DNA from: Laccaria trichodermophora
Lineage: Eukaryota; Basidiomycota; Agaricomycetes; Agaricales; Hydnangiaceae
Direction of reading: 5' to 3'
Assembly: GCA_018417955.1 (NCBI GenBank)
Contig: JACTVC010000019.1
Location: 1,116,001 to 1,180,000, forward strand
Length of the DNA stretch: 64,000 bases
In this document: positions 45,592-57,410 of the stretch, piece after piece
Layout of the letters: every line of letters begins with the position of its first letter
How positions within the stretch are numbered: the stretch's first letter is position 1
The notes under the pieces: model-generated
The model's input: only the letters and a program-made list of their open reading frames with translations
Database searches by the model: none
What the model was told of the DNA's origin: nothing
Translations under genes and position numbers: made by a program

Positions 45592-46785
45592 TCAAGTTTG
45601 TTTCAAGTTGTGTGTTGGGTACCGGTTCAAGTTCCCTATCTATTTATCTATCTCTCCGCTCCATAAACATTCACATTTGTGGAAAATAATTGTCTTGCGG
45701 GAGTCCGCTCCAAGTCTGGCTACTCCCCCATGTCGGCTGATGTGTAGGAAGAAGAGGGAACGATTTGATTCCAAGGCGAAGGCCCATGCCGTCCAATGAT
45801 CGCCCTCCTTTCGACCACGGTTCCCTCTTCTGTTGTGGGATTTATGTGGAGCATCGCTAGAGGCGTTAAAATCAGGGAGATAAACACAATGAATGCAGAA
45901 GTAAACGTACTGGATGAGGAGACGCAAATCACGAACCCCAAAGGTTTTGCTTATCTCATCTTTCCTCGACAATATTGTTTTCTGAGCAATCCGCAGCGCT
46001 AACTGTCGACGAGTTTTGATTGACCGACGGATAAATACTTCGAGGTGCATGCTGTTGCAAAGTGTTGACAACGACGCAAAGTTGGCGATGCTATCAAATT
46101 TAAAGTAGTACTCGATTGCATGTTTGATGGCTAGAGCTGTGCACCCCACCGTTCGTTCGAGGCATACCGACCACCTCAGCTACTAGTACACGGTTCGATA
46201 CCGCCATGCGCTTGTCGACTGTCTCGCTTCGCCGTTTTCATTCTTTGCCCTTTGGGTGCTGCATCTTGAACCATGCGGCGGCGGCGCACAAGCAGATAAG
46301 CAAGAGTGGGATGAGGACGCCGGCTGCTGTTTTGCCTGAGATAGACTTTTGCTTCGCGTTGGCTGCGTATACGATGAGGGGGCACGCGCACCTCACGGAT
46401 GAATATGGCGTGGACACACAAGAGCCTACTCCCAGGAACATTCAACTAGGACAGGACAGCCATATAGTTATTTTCGCTATCATGATGGACGCCGACGAGC
46501 ATTGGATTCTAAATCGCACATTAGTCACCGCCCGATGAAAATAAATCTGATTCCTGACATGCGTGAAGCGTTCTGCTCCCTCCTTTTCTTAGTAAGACTC
46601 TTACTTTTAGTCCTCTTCACTCCATCACCGTCTACACCACCGCTCTCGCTCCCCCGCGACTGACTGCGAAACTATCGTTTGGATATCAGGAGAAAGCCAA
46701 ACAATAAATAGCTCACATGCTAGCTCTCGTCATAAATCTCATAAATTCTAAAGGGAATCTGAACATGACAAAGTATTCAAGTTGT
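45592..46785. other. Accessory spacer with a membrane-protein scrap
   Basis: Mostly without recognisable genes. Near 46360-46250 on minus the frame reads KSISGKTAAGVLIPLLLICL, a typical single transmembrane segment with a basic flank, like the C-terminal part of a type-I fungal membrane protein, then stops. No matching upstream exon was found, so it is likely a relic. Confidence 0.35.
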
Positions 46786-49700
46786 TCAGTCGTCATACGC
46801 TTCTTCAAAATCGATGTTGCTACCCCCGATAGAAACCAGAGAATTGCAGTCATCTTCTAAATCGGAATGTGCATCCTCATCATAGTCATCGTAGGCATGG
46901 TCACTATCTTGCTTGTCAGGTTCATTAACTTGTTCCTCATCCCGCTGCTGCAATTCCTCTTCTTCTAGACCAGGGATACACTCCCCATCGTTGACATCTA
47001 AACTCGTGGAAAGAGTTCTTAGTGACGTCGTATTTTCTTCCAAGTCAACCTCCATGTCTGCTGTGTACCGGTTAGAGCTCGGGATGCCTATGTGTCCAAT
47101 TCCAAGGCCAGAGTGGTAACGCATGAGCATGTCCCGGTCAACAAATCTGGATTGGAATGGTTAGATATGAAATTGAAGCTGTGAACCCATTCACCGTCCG
47201 ACATAGTATTGACAGTAGTCATCCTCATCCCGCGAGCAAAGCGAGAGACCTTGTCCATCTGAATATCGTTTTCCGGAAGCGAAATCTGGAATGATATGAC
47301 ATGATCTCACAACATCGTTCGGATCTAGAAAACCGAATGCCCCGTCGCTTGCCATAGGTGGAAAGGCGATGGTCTCCAACTTTTGTGTTTTCCAACTTCC
47401 TGGCGAAATTGTGTGAAACCACCTCACCCACAACAGATCAAACCTTATAGGATGATAGTCTGGTGTGGTGCCTCCGGTGTAGATGGCGTTGACGTGAAAA
47501 ATTCCCAAGACTCGCGCATATAAGTAGGGATGAGTTATCACATGTTCGGGGCAGTTCATGAGGTGCTCGGGGGAGCTGTCATGAAGAACCATAATGTCTC
47601 GTCGCATGGTCGCTATGTTGATGGTGTCTTGTGCTCGACGAACGTCATATGTTGTGTAGTTGATGCGCATGAGCTTGTGATGGTAGATGCGGTTGTATTT
47701 CAAAAGTATGTCTTCATGACCGAGGGAACGTGGTGTGGATTTTGGCGGATCAATGGATCCCGGAAGGGCATCCAGTGGATCTGTGAAGACTCCCTGTGAT
47801 GTTGCGTTTTTTCTGACTTGGTGCATCAAATGTGCCTTGAGTTTGGAGAAGAAGTCCTGACAATGGCATTAGTAACTGGATGACTTAGCTCAGGTCAATG
47901 GGGAAACACCTTGGCGGCAGGGTCCCCCGCGTGGAGGCGAAGAAATGAACCAAGGTCTTCATATTGGGACTCCGACTTGCCTATGTGGTGATGCTCTTTG
48001 ACTGACTTCTCAACTTTATCGTCGGCGGATTTGGGCGACAGGAAGTACTTTCGTTTCAAACGCTGCAGGCGAATCTGGCGACGTTCTATTTGAGTCAATT
48101 GCTTAATGAACATTTTTTTGTCCGTGCGTTTATACTGGGCCTTGGGGGTACAATGCTCCAGTTCTCCCTATTTAATTGAGCTTTACTTGGCAAGATTACT
48201 CGGAGGCACGAGGACCTACTGGCTCTGTACTGTAGGAATCTGTGGTTCCTTTTTCTCGGATGTGAGCCACATAGTCGCCAAGTGAATGGTGTTTATAAGT
48301 GTTTGCGTTGTATGCCTTGAGTTTGGGCCCGGTTTCCTTCTTTTTACCATCCTTCGCCACGAGGTCTCCAAATTGCTTATTGTTCTTTGCCTCCCGACGT
48401 CTTCGAGCATTTTCCTCACGAGGAAGCTCACGAGTTTGATAAGCACTACAAACATGGGCCGAGAAGAACCGGAACGCATCGCCCATCTGTGTCGTCAGTT
48501 TGTCGAAGATTTCGAGTGTAAGATCAGAGTGCATTCGCAATTTGGCAAGGCCATGCCAATGAGCACAAAGAAACAAGAGTTGCAGGATAGGAGTTTGATG
48601 CTCGGTAGGAAAGAGCCCATCAAAAACGGGGATGGCGCACTGCAAAGAAAATGGTTATTGTAAGTTAAGGAAGATAGCCGAGATATTGAGCTGACTTGTA
48701 AAATGTCTTCAAAATCACGAGCCGCCATTTGCTTCATTTCAGACGTATTTTTCGAAAATGATCGAATAGTACCTTGACCAAAAGCCGGTATCTGTCGAAA
48801 CCTATAGAGGAAATAGGTCGATTGGGCAGTATCAAAAAGTACAAAAAACTTTCCTCTGATCAAGGACATTAAGCAAGGATGGATTTATCGCAGACAGAAT
48901 GCGAAGGAGATGTATGAACAATGCTTTCCAGACACCCAGCTCGAATTCATGAAGCAAATCAACGACCAATATGTCGAAAAAGTTGAAGCCTAAGGTATGT
49001 AACCTTTCAGAAAAGGCGTTCTTGATGGTGGTTAAATTGATGGTATACAGGAGAGAAAAAATTCCTACTGATGTTGGGACAAGCGATTCCTCCTTCAAAA
49101 TACGTTCTACGGCAGCGCTGTTAACACGATAGTTTTCTTCATATATGATCCTTCTTGCGCTTGAGATTTTGTTTCGTCTTTGGAAGTTGTCAACTCGCGG
49201 AGATTGAACACGTTGCTGACGATCCTTTGGTAGGCCAAGATTCTTGATCTCTTGTTTGGAAACGAGACAGCGCGGACAGGGTCGACAGCCCTTATCACGA
49301 ATGCTAGCCAAGAGAACTCTAAACAAGCTGCTCATCAGAAGTGCTCTCTGGGTCTGCGATAGCCAACTCACTTTTCGGGATAATCAGCTGAGTAAGTAAA
49401 AATTCGAGGGTAAAATCGACGTAGAATGCCATCTCCACACTTTATAACGACCCCATGTTGCCACGCATCCACAAATTCTGCATTAATCAAGACTTTCAGT
49501 TGCTCATGGAATAGTTCCCGGTGGCAATGTGTGTAAAATTGGCCATTTGGCCCTTTCCCCCCCGTAAAAGCTGATGCGAAATCAGTAAATTGAGGAGGTA
49601 GCTGATTTTCGTTCAGCATGTGTAAATCAATTATAATAGGGAGGTAAATCTCACCTTCTCAAGGTAAGCAATGTGATTACAAGAGTTGCAACTTGGTTTT

Positions 49701-51147
49701 CCACGACGATACTTGGATTCATTCCCAAAGAATGCGTAAACAGGCCACAACTTGGTATTACCAAACGATGTAAGGTGAGTTTCGTCGGACCAGAACATAA
49801 AAGCACATATAACTCGTGTGAGTTGACAGCCGGGTTCACCAATTGATTGCTGAAGTTCGATATGTGCTCGCAAAAAAGACTCTGAAGTGTACAATTCGCC
49901 ATGCACATGAATGGCCTGGCCAGGATTGAGTGGAGAACTCCACAACAATTGATAAGGCTCGATGTGAAAATATCGGAAATCATGGGGGTCTGCTACCCGT
50001 TCTCTCATGACTGCAATAAGAGACCGATGGAACAAGCTTGCCGCCCGATAAATTTTGGTACCGGGTTCCCTGGAATCACGGTGAAATGGTACGCTGATTT
50101 TGATTTCCGTAATATTCCAGCCCTCGTCAGCAGCATCCATCCACTCAGCATCATTTTCTCCTTCCTTGGCTTGCGGATCAGCAAGCAACGAGTTGATTTG
50201 ATCCCAGTCGGTATGGCGGACATCGGATGGTAAGAAACCCGGATTCCCAACAATCTCAATCAGTTTCCGAAAACCTGACAAGGTTTTCTGCTGCCCCTCG
50301 TTCCAATACCAGTGACCAAGGGCGAATGAGCTTTCGTTTGGATAGGGAAGGAAAGTTGGCAATTGTGTATTTTCTGACACCACGGGATTGGCTGGTTGGG
50401 TTGGGGTCGGACAACTGTTACAAAGGTCCTCAAATGTTAAGTGGTCTTCTGCGTCATGGTCCGGAAACCTGTCACCATGGTACTTCCGCACAAGACCGAA
50501 GATATTCGGAGCTGAGGAAGCGAAATGCACAGGGGTGCGTGAATCCAGCACGTGTGGAGTCTCAACTCGGACAGGACTGCAAATGGCATCAAGATCTCGT
50601 AGTATGAGGGGTTCTTGAGACGGAAGTGTTGGAGCTGAGCAGGGAAGAATATCTAGATATCTTCGAGGCAACTTTTTGTTACGTGAACCTTTGCGGAGGG
50701 CAACTGGTAGGGTCAAGTCCGATGGTGACTGGTCAATTACAGCGGTGTCGATATTCATGTTGCTAACTGTAGAGGTTGAAACTTGTATGCTCAGACTCGA
50801 ATTAACTCTTTGAGGTAACCCTTCTGTGCTCGATTGCCCGATGCCACCCAAGATACTCTGATTTGGTTAGCAATGCTCTAGAAGGGTCGTTAACATCGTA
50901 CCACAGCGGTCTCCGTGGGAAGGCTCTCTTGTCGCTTCTTCTTCTTCTCCTCCCAAAGTTGCTTTGCTCTGGCAAGACCAAAAGACACCGTCTTCTTGGT
51001 TGTTTTGCAGGAGCGCAGATGATTATTGAAAGCATTAGTTTGGGCGAATGTCTTTCCACAAAGGCAAGTGTTGCTTGAGGTTTCTAAGTTAGGCTGGTGA
51101 GAGTGACGTATCATCATTGAGTGTGAAGCATTCGTAATCTTCTTCAA
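46786..51147 (-). CDS. Plavaka-type transposase
   Basis: Reads almost completely through a Plavaka transposase with short introns. The N-terminus has a finger CLCGKTFAQTNAFNNHLRSC, then a linker and YWNEGQQKTLSGFRKLIEI, FHRDSREPGTKIYRAASLF, HVHGELYTSESFLRAH and VICAFMFWSDETHLTSFG with NTKLWPVYAFFGNESKY (catalytic core region). Next come GVVIKCGDGILRRFYPRIFTY, CRPCPRCLV, VVDLLHEFELGVWKALF, KNTSEMKQMAARDFEDIL, LCAHWHGLAKLRMH and GTTDSYSTEP. The junction to GELEHCTPKAQYKRT is in frame. The acidic end (SLVSIGGSNIDFEEAYDD) is normal for the family. I found no disabling change, so it may be recent or active. Confidence 0.88.
46786..51147. mobile_element. Plavaka DNA transposon (coding body)
   Basis: Plavaka elements are CMC-related DNA transposons described in mushroom genomes. 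Only the transposase body is delimited here; I could not find the terminal inverted repeats in about 46500-46785 or 51148-51500, so the true ends are open. Confidence 0.7.
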
Positions 51148-51796
51148 GCTTGGGCGACTCGAGTCATAGGCGCACTGTTGACTGGTGAAATTCGGTGGTG
51201 GAGGAGTGACAAGGAATTGGAGAGTCTGATGGTAGGAGCATCAGGATTGTTGACCACGAGCTCAATCGACTCGTGACGTATGAGATCGCCCTGGACCCTA
51301 AGAACGTCACCAACCATTGCCAGCGGCCGTCGTTACCACGATGTCATCGACCCACTCGCGATCCCACGGGGGCCATCTGTTGACAGACTCGAGGAGTGAG
51401 GGCTTGAGCGTAATGACGGCTGACGAAGCGACTCTAGTCTTAGTCGTCTGACTGAGATGTCACTTGGACGGTCGCGCCGGGAAACGTGGAGAAATCAGGG
51501 ATCTGCGGATGAACCGCTCAACGACAGGAATGATTCCCGTTTCGGTGTGAGATGGGGACTCTGGGAGCTATCCGAGAGATGGATGAAGAAATCAGGGGGG
51601 CGTGACTTTGGGAAATAGGGTGCGAGTTCGTAAATATACGCCGTGAGGATGTTTTGGATGGAAAACAGCGTTGCCCGTCTCGACGTCATAGAATGTTCCA
51701 TACGAAGAGTTGACTGCTTAAGGCAGTCAACTGTTTATGCATTGTATCGGTGTAAGGAGGTACATTCATACGAATAGGGGAACAGGGAATCGTAGC
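51148..51796. other. Spacer between Plavaka and the next gene
   Basis: GC-rich, with no clear gene. It is either the terminal region of the transposon or the 3' flank of the gene at 51797-54571. Confidence 0.4.
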
Positions 51797-54571
51797 TCAG
51801 ACAGCCGCATGATGGTTGATGATGAATTGGAGGGAGTCGATGTAAGTGCGAGGCGTCACCGAAAGTCGGAAGCGCATGATTCTCACGAGCTCTCGAATGT
51901 CGTTGATATCGAATGTGTTTATTCGACGGAGACCTATCCACAGCCACTGTGCAAAGATTAATCAGTATTCATTTACTCTTAAGAGCATACGTACATGGGC
52001 TGCACAAACGGAAATGACATCTTCCGTTATCTCTTCATGGAAGAATATCACACCAACTGATTGGGCTCTAGGTGGCCAATTTGTTAGCGTAGGGGGAACG
52101 GGCCCATATAGGAGGGTCCGGAGACAGTTAAGAAAGTTTGGGTGGTGGAAGGGTAATCCCTGGTACCGTAGTCAGAGCTGTAATGAAAAAGAGAATTTGA
52201 ACAAAACTCACTTCACTGTTACAGAGAGTCGTCGCGGCCCTCGTCGCTTCATATAAATCCACTCCGTATGAAAAGATATCAAGAAAAGAGCGTGACCCTA
52301 CTTCGTCTAACAGGAGAATGGCCTGCTCCCTTACAAATTTGTAGTAGGCCTCTGCGGCCCTTTCCTGGTTTTCAAGGATGTGCGGGAAGTGATCCTCCAC
52401 GATGATGCGGACAGAGGTTCTCAAGGAGTTTTGGACAATGTAGACTGGGGGGCCCTTAGTCAGATGAGAGAGCTTGAATCAAAACTCACCTGTTTCGTAT
52501 TCGGCCGTCTCGCTGTAGGCAAGAGTTTCGGCCCACGCCGAGTGGCAGCAAACAGTGTTTTCAAGCTGTTTTCGGCTTGCTGATAGATTTCTCTTGTAAA
52601 CGACTTCATAGAAATATTCGCCCCTCAGGAGCTTTGTATGGAAAAAGAGAATGGTCCGATCCAAGAGTTTTTTGAACTTCGGGGCGTGTTTCTGGAGACG
52701 AGCTCTCTAAACCCGGAATAAGGCGATAAGCTATTTGAGGACAAAAAAGCATACTCTGATGCATCTGGTTCTGGGAAGGAAGATTTCGTTGGCGGCATTC
52801 TCATCGAGATCTTCATCATTGCTGTCTAATTCACCGTCTTGACAAGGGATCCGAAGATTTTCTCTGATGGGATCTTCTGGTTCAGCTGGCATCATTTCTC
52901 TAAAAGAACGATATGGAATGGTTGCTGTATTTGATCAGTCTCTAGTCACATGGCGGGTTCAAACGACCTACCGCCTTGTTCCAAGACAACTGGGTCACCC
53001 GGTTGATACTGGTGGCAAGGTATGATGAGCTGCTTATCATTGGAAATTGAGGTGATCAGTTAGACGTACCTCCAAGATAATCATCGGCATGAAGACATCG
53101 GAACCCATATCCTGGTTCCATCGCAACTTGACCTCGATGCGGCTCAACCGAGCCTGGTTTTGCAGCACCGACTAAAGGACATAAGCATCACAAAGAACCT
53201 ACTGCATGGGAAGATACTTACCATCAACTTGGCGGTCTTCGGATGGGAGACTTCAAGCTCCTCTAACTCAACATAATGGAACCAAACCCGGTTCTTTTTC
53301 CTGTCAAGCGCCGTCCCCTTTCTCTGAAGATAGCCGACCAATGCGTGCTATCCAACGCTCAGTGTATCTTACCATCGAATCAACAAACGCCACCCACATT
53401 GTTTTGCAGGTCTTTGTCTGACCGCTAGAGAACAGATACGTCAGCCTTCTAGCTGGGTTTTGGGTAGTAATATACCGTACCGTGAAGTACGGCCATATCC
53501 CCAGGTCATCTTGGTAGAGATAGCCACTTGGCTTGTAGTGTTCAGTTTGTGGGACCAAGCCTAAGCCCTGCGGATTCATCATCAGAAAGAGCAGCTGGGA
53601 AAGATAAGGCGACTTACGTGGTATGCTTTTGGCTTGCCTTCTGGCCTACTGAAGAAGTATCCAAAGAGCGTGTGGTCTGGCAGTTGGGTGTGGAGATCGG
53701 GGTTTCCAAAAACTTGGGCAAGCTCCGAGAAAGTTGAGACCTGGCTCGGCTGCAAGGGCAGCATGGCCGACTTAATGACAAGGGAAGTTAGCTTGTGATG
53801 CAGAAGAAGAATATGTTGGTCTTACATCGACCGAAAGCGGGAATGAGATGGTGGTGGTCTGGTAGTTGGTGCCAAAAGTCCCTTCACCGATGGGAGCGGG
53901 GTACGACGATTGCAAGGACATCATGGCGGACTTAATGACAAGTCAGCTTGTGTTACAGAAGAAAAATATGTTGGTCTTACACCGACCGAAAGCGGGAATG
54001 GGACGGTGGTGGTCTGATGGTTGGTGCCGAAAGTCCCTTCACCGATGGGAGCGGGGTTCAAGGAGTTCGAGTGGCCCGAGGTGGTTGCGTACTGCACAGA
54101 AAAAGCGTGAATATCTTTACCATGAGGTTTGGAGGAAATGATAAATTTGAACAGACGGAATTGTTTTGGTCGTGGTCTGAACCGTGGCCATAAAAAAAGT
54201 CGGTTGGGCCGGCATTCTGGATGAGCTGGGGTGTGTCGAAAGTTCTCCCTTCGAATGTCATGGGCCAGTTCTAAACGAAGTGCAACGTCAGCGTATCAGG
54301 GTCAGAGGAAGCTACATACGAACGCTACCCCTTGCTGGGAGGCGGGGATGGTTGATGGCTCAGTGTTTGCATCGTAGGGGTGAACCTCGTAGGTCGACGG
54401 GAATCCTGGTGCTTTGTTTCGTCTTGGAGAGAATCGAAAGGCTATGTTTGAAAGTGAATGGTCCGGATTATCCATACTTTCAGGGGGGTAGTCGAAGTTT
54501 GCTGCGATATTTTGTTGAATATGTACTATAACAATAGTAATGCACATATGGCCGGCTGATCGATTCAGCAA
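51797..54571 (-). CDS. Long hypothetical protein, agaric-type
   Basis: A chain of minus exons with good splice sites and matching frames. It starts MLNRSAGH (54571) or, more likely, MDNPDHSLSN further on, then FPSTYEVHPYDANTEP, NWPMTFEGRTFDTPQLIQN, PAPIGEGTFGTNHQTTT, LGLVPQTEHYKPSGYLYQDD and DSMVRYTERWIA. Next are RVWFHYVELEELEVSHPKTA, the acidic DGELDSNDEDLDENAANE and KHAPKFKKLLDRTILFFHTK, and finally IRIIVEDHF-like and RINTFDINDIRELVRIM, ending INHHAAV at 51797. I know no domain for it. The PAPIGEGTFGTN exon is present twice (see 53760-54060). It lies next to the Plavaka element and may be a lineage-specific gene. Confidence 0.5.
53760..54060 (-). repeat. Tandem exon duplication
   Basis: About 53905-54060 repeats about 53760-53905 with roughly 90 percent identity by eye, including the exon coding PAPIGEGTFGTN and SAMM/SAML heads and the intron with its GTAAGACC donor. 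Both copies keep frame and splice sites, so the protein would carry the module twice. Confidence 0.75.
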
Positions 54572-55429
54572 CGTTTGACCCTGGATGTGCAGTAGTGGTT
54601 AGTACTACGTCAACGGTGATTTGATCACAACTTTGAGCTGGAGCGCCCAAGGATTCCAGTGGAATGCCAATTATATTGACGCCAGGGTAAGGAGGGCCAG
54701 GTCACGTGAGAGAATGAACGTCATTGCGGCAACACAAGTGAATGTGGATGTGGCATGGCTGAACTTAATAAAGGGTTCTAAGCCTCACATTGGCTGGATA
54801 AACTCTGTCAGGTCAGTCAGGGTTGACGGGCAAAGCTTATAATCGGGTCATGGCGAAGGGACGAGTGGACATGTCAAATTACAGATCTTGGGTAACCAAA
54901 TCCGTGGCACTACTGTATAGGCCCTCAGTGCTTGACAGTGAAGGAAAAGTCTTCGGGACTAGGGACTACGCGCCATTATTAAACACACGTTCTCCAACAA
55001 ATCCAGAAAACCTACTGTCAAATCGTACTCTCAAGGTAACCCTGTGAGCACCTGCCGAAGACGATGCTGTGGAGCCGACCTCCTCAATAAGACCTGATCA
55101 AAACGAAGACGGGCCAAATATATAGTCTACCGGCAGTTTTGAGACACAGGGCGAAGAAATGACAGTAATGAGGTTGATCAGCCAAGGATGGTTCCATTGA
55201 CAAAGGGCTTCGTAACAAAGACGACCATGCTGCGATTAGACCGCTAACCATAAAGATGCCCGTCAGCATCGGCCAAATAAAAAATCTGATATAGACGTAC
55301 ATATTATCGCGGCCAAAAGAAACCTAGCAAGCACAATCGACGTCAGAGATCAGGCCTTGATAACGGCATTCAGATTGCTTGAAACCGACTCACAGACGAT
55401 TGATTATCCCATACCATCCCGTTGCTTGG
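54572..55429. other. Accessory spacer
   Basis: No supported gene on either strand; it includes the promoter of the minus gene at 54571. Confidence 0.4.
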
Positions 55430-56056
55430 TTATCCGTCCTTGCAATTAGAAGGACGCAGACAGGCGCCGTTTAGTATGTCCCTTAACGGCATGATCTTGG
55501 AGTTTGTCATTGCACAAGCGGCGCAAATGATGGTGCTTAACGCTTCGTTTCCGATTCGCCTTATGAATTGGGCAATGCATTGTTCGACAACTCCTTGCGT
55601 GGGCGCGCGTAAAAAGTTGTTGTCTCCATCGTTAAATGGAGAATTGTCTACAGTGCGTAGATCATTTTCGTCGGTGGGTAAAGATTCGCGCTCTACGGAG
55701 CTGGTAGGAGCGGAATGGTGTGTTCCAGAGAGAAAGGGATCGTTTTGTGTAGTGTGTAGGGGGATGATGTGATGAATCCGTGTCGTCGCTTCCAGAACAA
55801 AGGCTGGTGTTATTCTGGAAATGGCTTTGGAGCGTGTGCTGCTGTCACCCACTTGAATTCTACGGCGCCGTCTGGGAGGAGGCTCGGTAGAAAAGGGGCC
55901 CTTTTTGGCAGGTTGGACCAGCTCCGATGCAACACGAACACGGTTCTGTTCGTCTAGAAACGTAGCAGAAACCAGGTGTGGCCTGCTTTTTTTTTGTGTA
56001 CTTCGCAAGGGAAGAAAGGTTACTACAGGCTGAGCAATTGAGACTTTGTGTATCAT
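55430..56056 (-). pseudogene. Fragment resembling the N-terminal part of Helitron-type proteins
   Basis: The single open frame (208 codons) ends with FIRRIGNEALSTIICAACAM followed by ILNGACLRPSN, close in pattern to the Cys pair and LRP segment preceding Helitron helicases in mushrooms (DUF6570-like). Ahead of it is a basic, Arg-rich disordered part (PPPRRRRRIQVG). No rolling-circle motif or helicase follows. This is recognition of a short pattern only. Confidence 0.4.
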
Positions 56057-56399
56057 CCCAAGTCATCCGCAGCTGTCTGTTGCTCTCCATGTACGTGAGG
56101 AGCGTGTAGGTATTGACGGGTATGATGAAAACAAAGTCAAAGCCTTTTTGTAGGTTCTATGCGCAAATTCTTGTCCAGCTTTTGTTCTAGTACTAAATCT
56201 AAATCTTTAATAGCTTGTGGTTATTACTTTCGAGTTATTTATCCGACGAATTGCGGTAGAGTGTGACAAGTCGTCTACAGATATACCGTATCTCTGCTGG
56301 CGGGTGCGGAGGCAGTAGGGAAAGTGGTCCGTATCAACGGTGAAGATGTGACGCTTAAGCATATAGTCTGAAAAACTGTCTTTAGACTTGTGTTGCAAG

Positions 56400-57010
56400 T
56401 AATCTCAGAAAGAAGAAATCTGCGTACCAACGTCAGTCCCCATAGTTTTGAGAGGGATACCAGCAGCTTCATATGTTGAATCGCGATGATTCCGAGCTTC
56501 TTGAGGGACCAAGCTTGACTGACTTATTCAGCTTCGCCGTTGATGAGCCTCACAGGTGTTCCTACTTGGTGGTGTTCCTACTTGGTAGCGAGGAAGATCT
56601 TCTCGCGATTCTCAGTCACATTGAACCTGTCGAAGTCTAATAAGCTCCAATTGAAGTAGTTGGGTGCGCAATCACGTACCATTTCCCCAACAATTCCTCG
56701 TTATTGCCACAAAAGTCGGCCGTATCCCAGAAGGTCTCTTCGAAAGCCGCGTCCAGTACCTGACGGTTTCGTTAGCTTGCGAAGAGTTTGTGGTCAGAAC
56801 GACTAACCTTGAAGCTGTGGAGTCGTCATTCTAGATGGCACCATAGAACGCAGAGGGCCATATGGCCAAAACCAATATTTGAGACGACGTCGTTCCCAAC
56901 CTTTCTGGTGTGAACGGCCACGACAAGATTTGAGGGCTGTTGGTGAGACAGGCTAGAAATCACTGCTGAGAACCTCGCTGGGGTCGTTCCCTTCCTAGAC
57001 CACACACACT
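56400..57010 (-). pseudogene. Decayed aldo-keto reductase
   Basis: On minus, in order: GNDVVSNIGFGHMAL, then FYGAI with a TAG next to it, VLDAAFEETFWDTADFCGNNEELLGKW with the catalytic Asp region, an intron, FDRFNVTENREKIFLATK then a stop. Further remains, INGEAE and SLKKLG, lie behind another stop. A frameshift lies between HMAL and FYGAI. The catalytic Tyr region and the C-terminal half are not found. A 13-base repeat (GGAACACCACCAAGTA...) sits at the stop. This is clearly a relic of an NADP-dependent aldo-keto reductase. Confidence 0.75.
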
Positions 57011-57056
57011 GGCATTCAATAAACTTGAATATCTTAGCACAGTATGACCAAGTCAC

Positions 57057-57410
57057 CTCGCGCCGGTATCTCCGTCGGATTTATGTTACGGCGCTCGTCA
57101 GGTATATACGTCCATCTTTTTGTAAAGAAAATCCTTTGCTCAAAGTTTGTGTCGATTATGTCGTAGGAATACATCAACAATACGTAGTGTATACACCGAC
57201 TCAGAGAAAATCTACGTGTGCTGAGGTAGAAGGAAAGAAAGTATGAAGTTCGACTTGAAACACTTATAAAGAGAACAACTTTAGGGCCAGTGTATCCGGA
57301 AATCGGAGGTACCCGGTTTTGCCGGGCGGACTCGGTAACGCCGAACTACTAGTTGAGTAGAGTTGAGTCTTGAAAGAGGTCAATTGAAGAAGTGAGAATG
57401 GAATGCACCA
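57057..57410. other. Spacer, no gene seen
   Basis: About 350 bp between the reductase relic and the F-box gene. Nothing was recognised. Confidence 0.4.

Noticed and set aside
45640..46149. 169-codon minus ORF
   Set aside because: No domain, no exon partner, biased composition; left as spacer.
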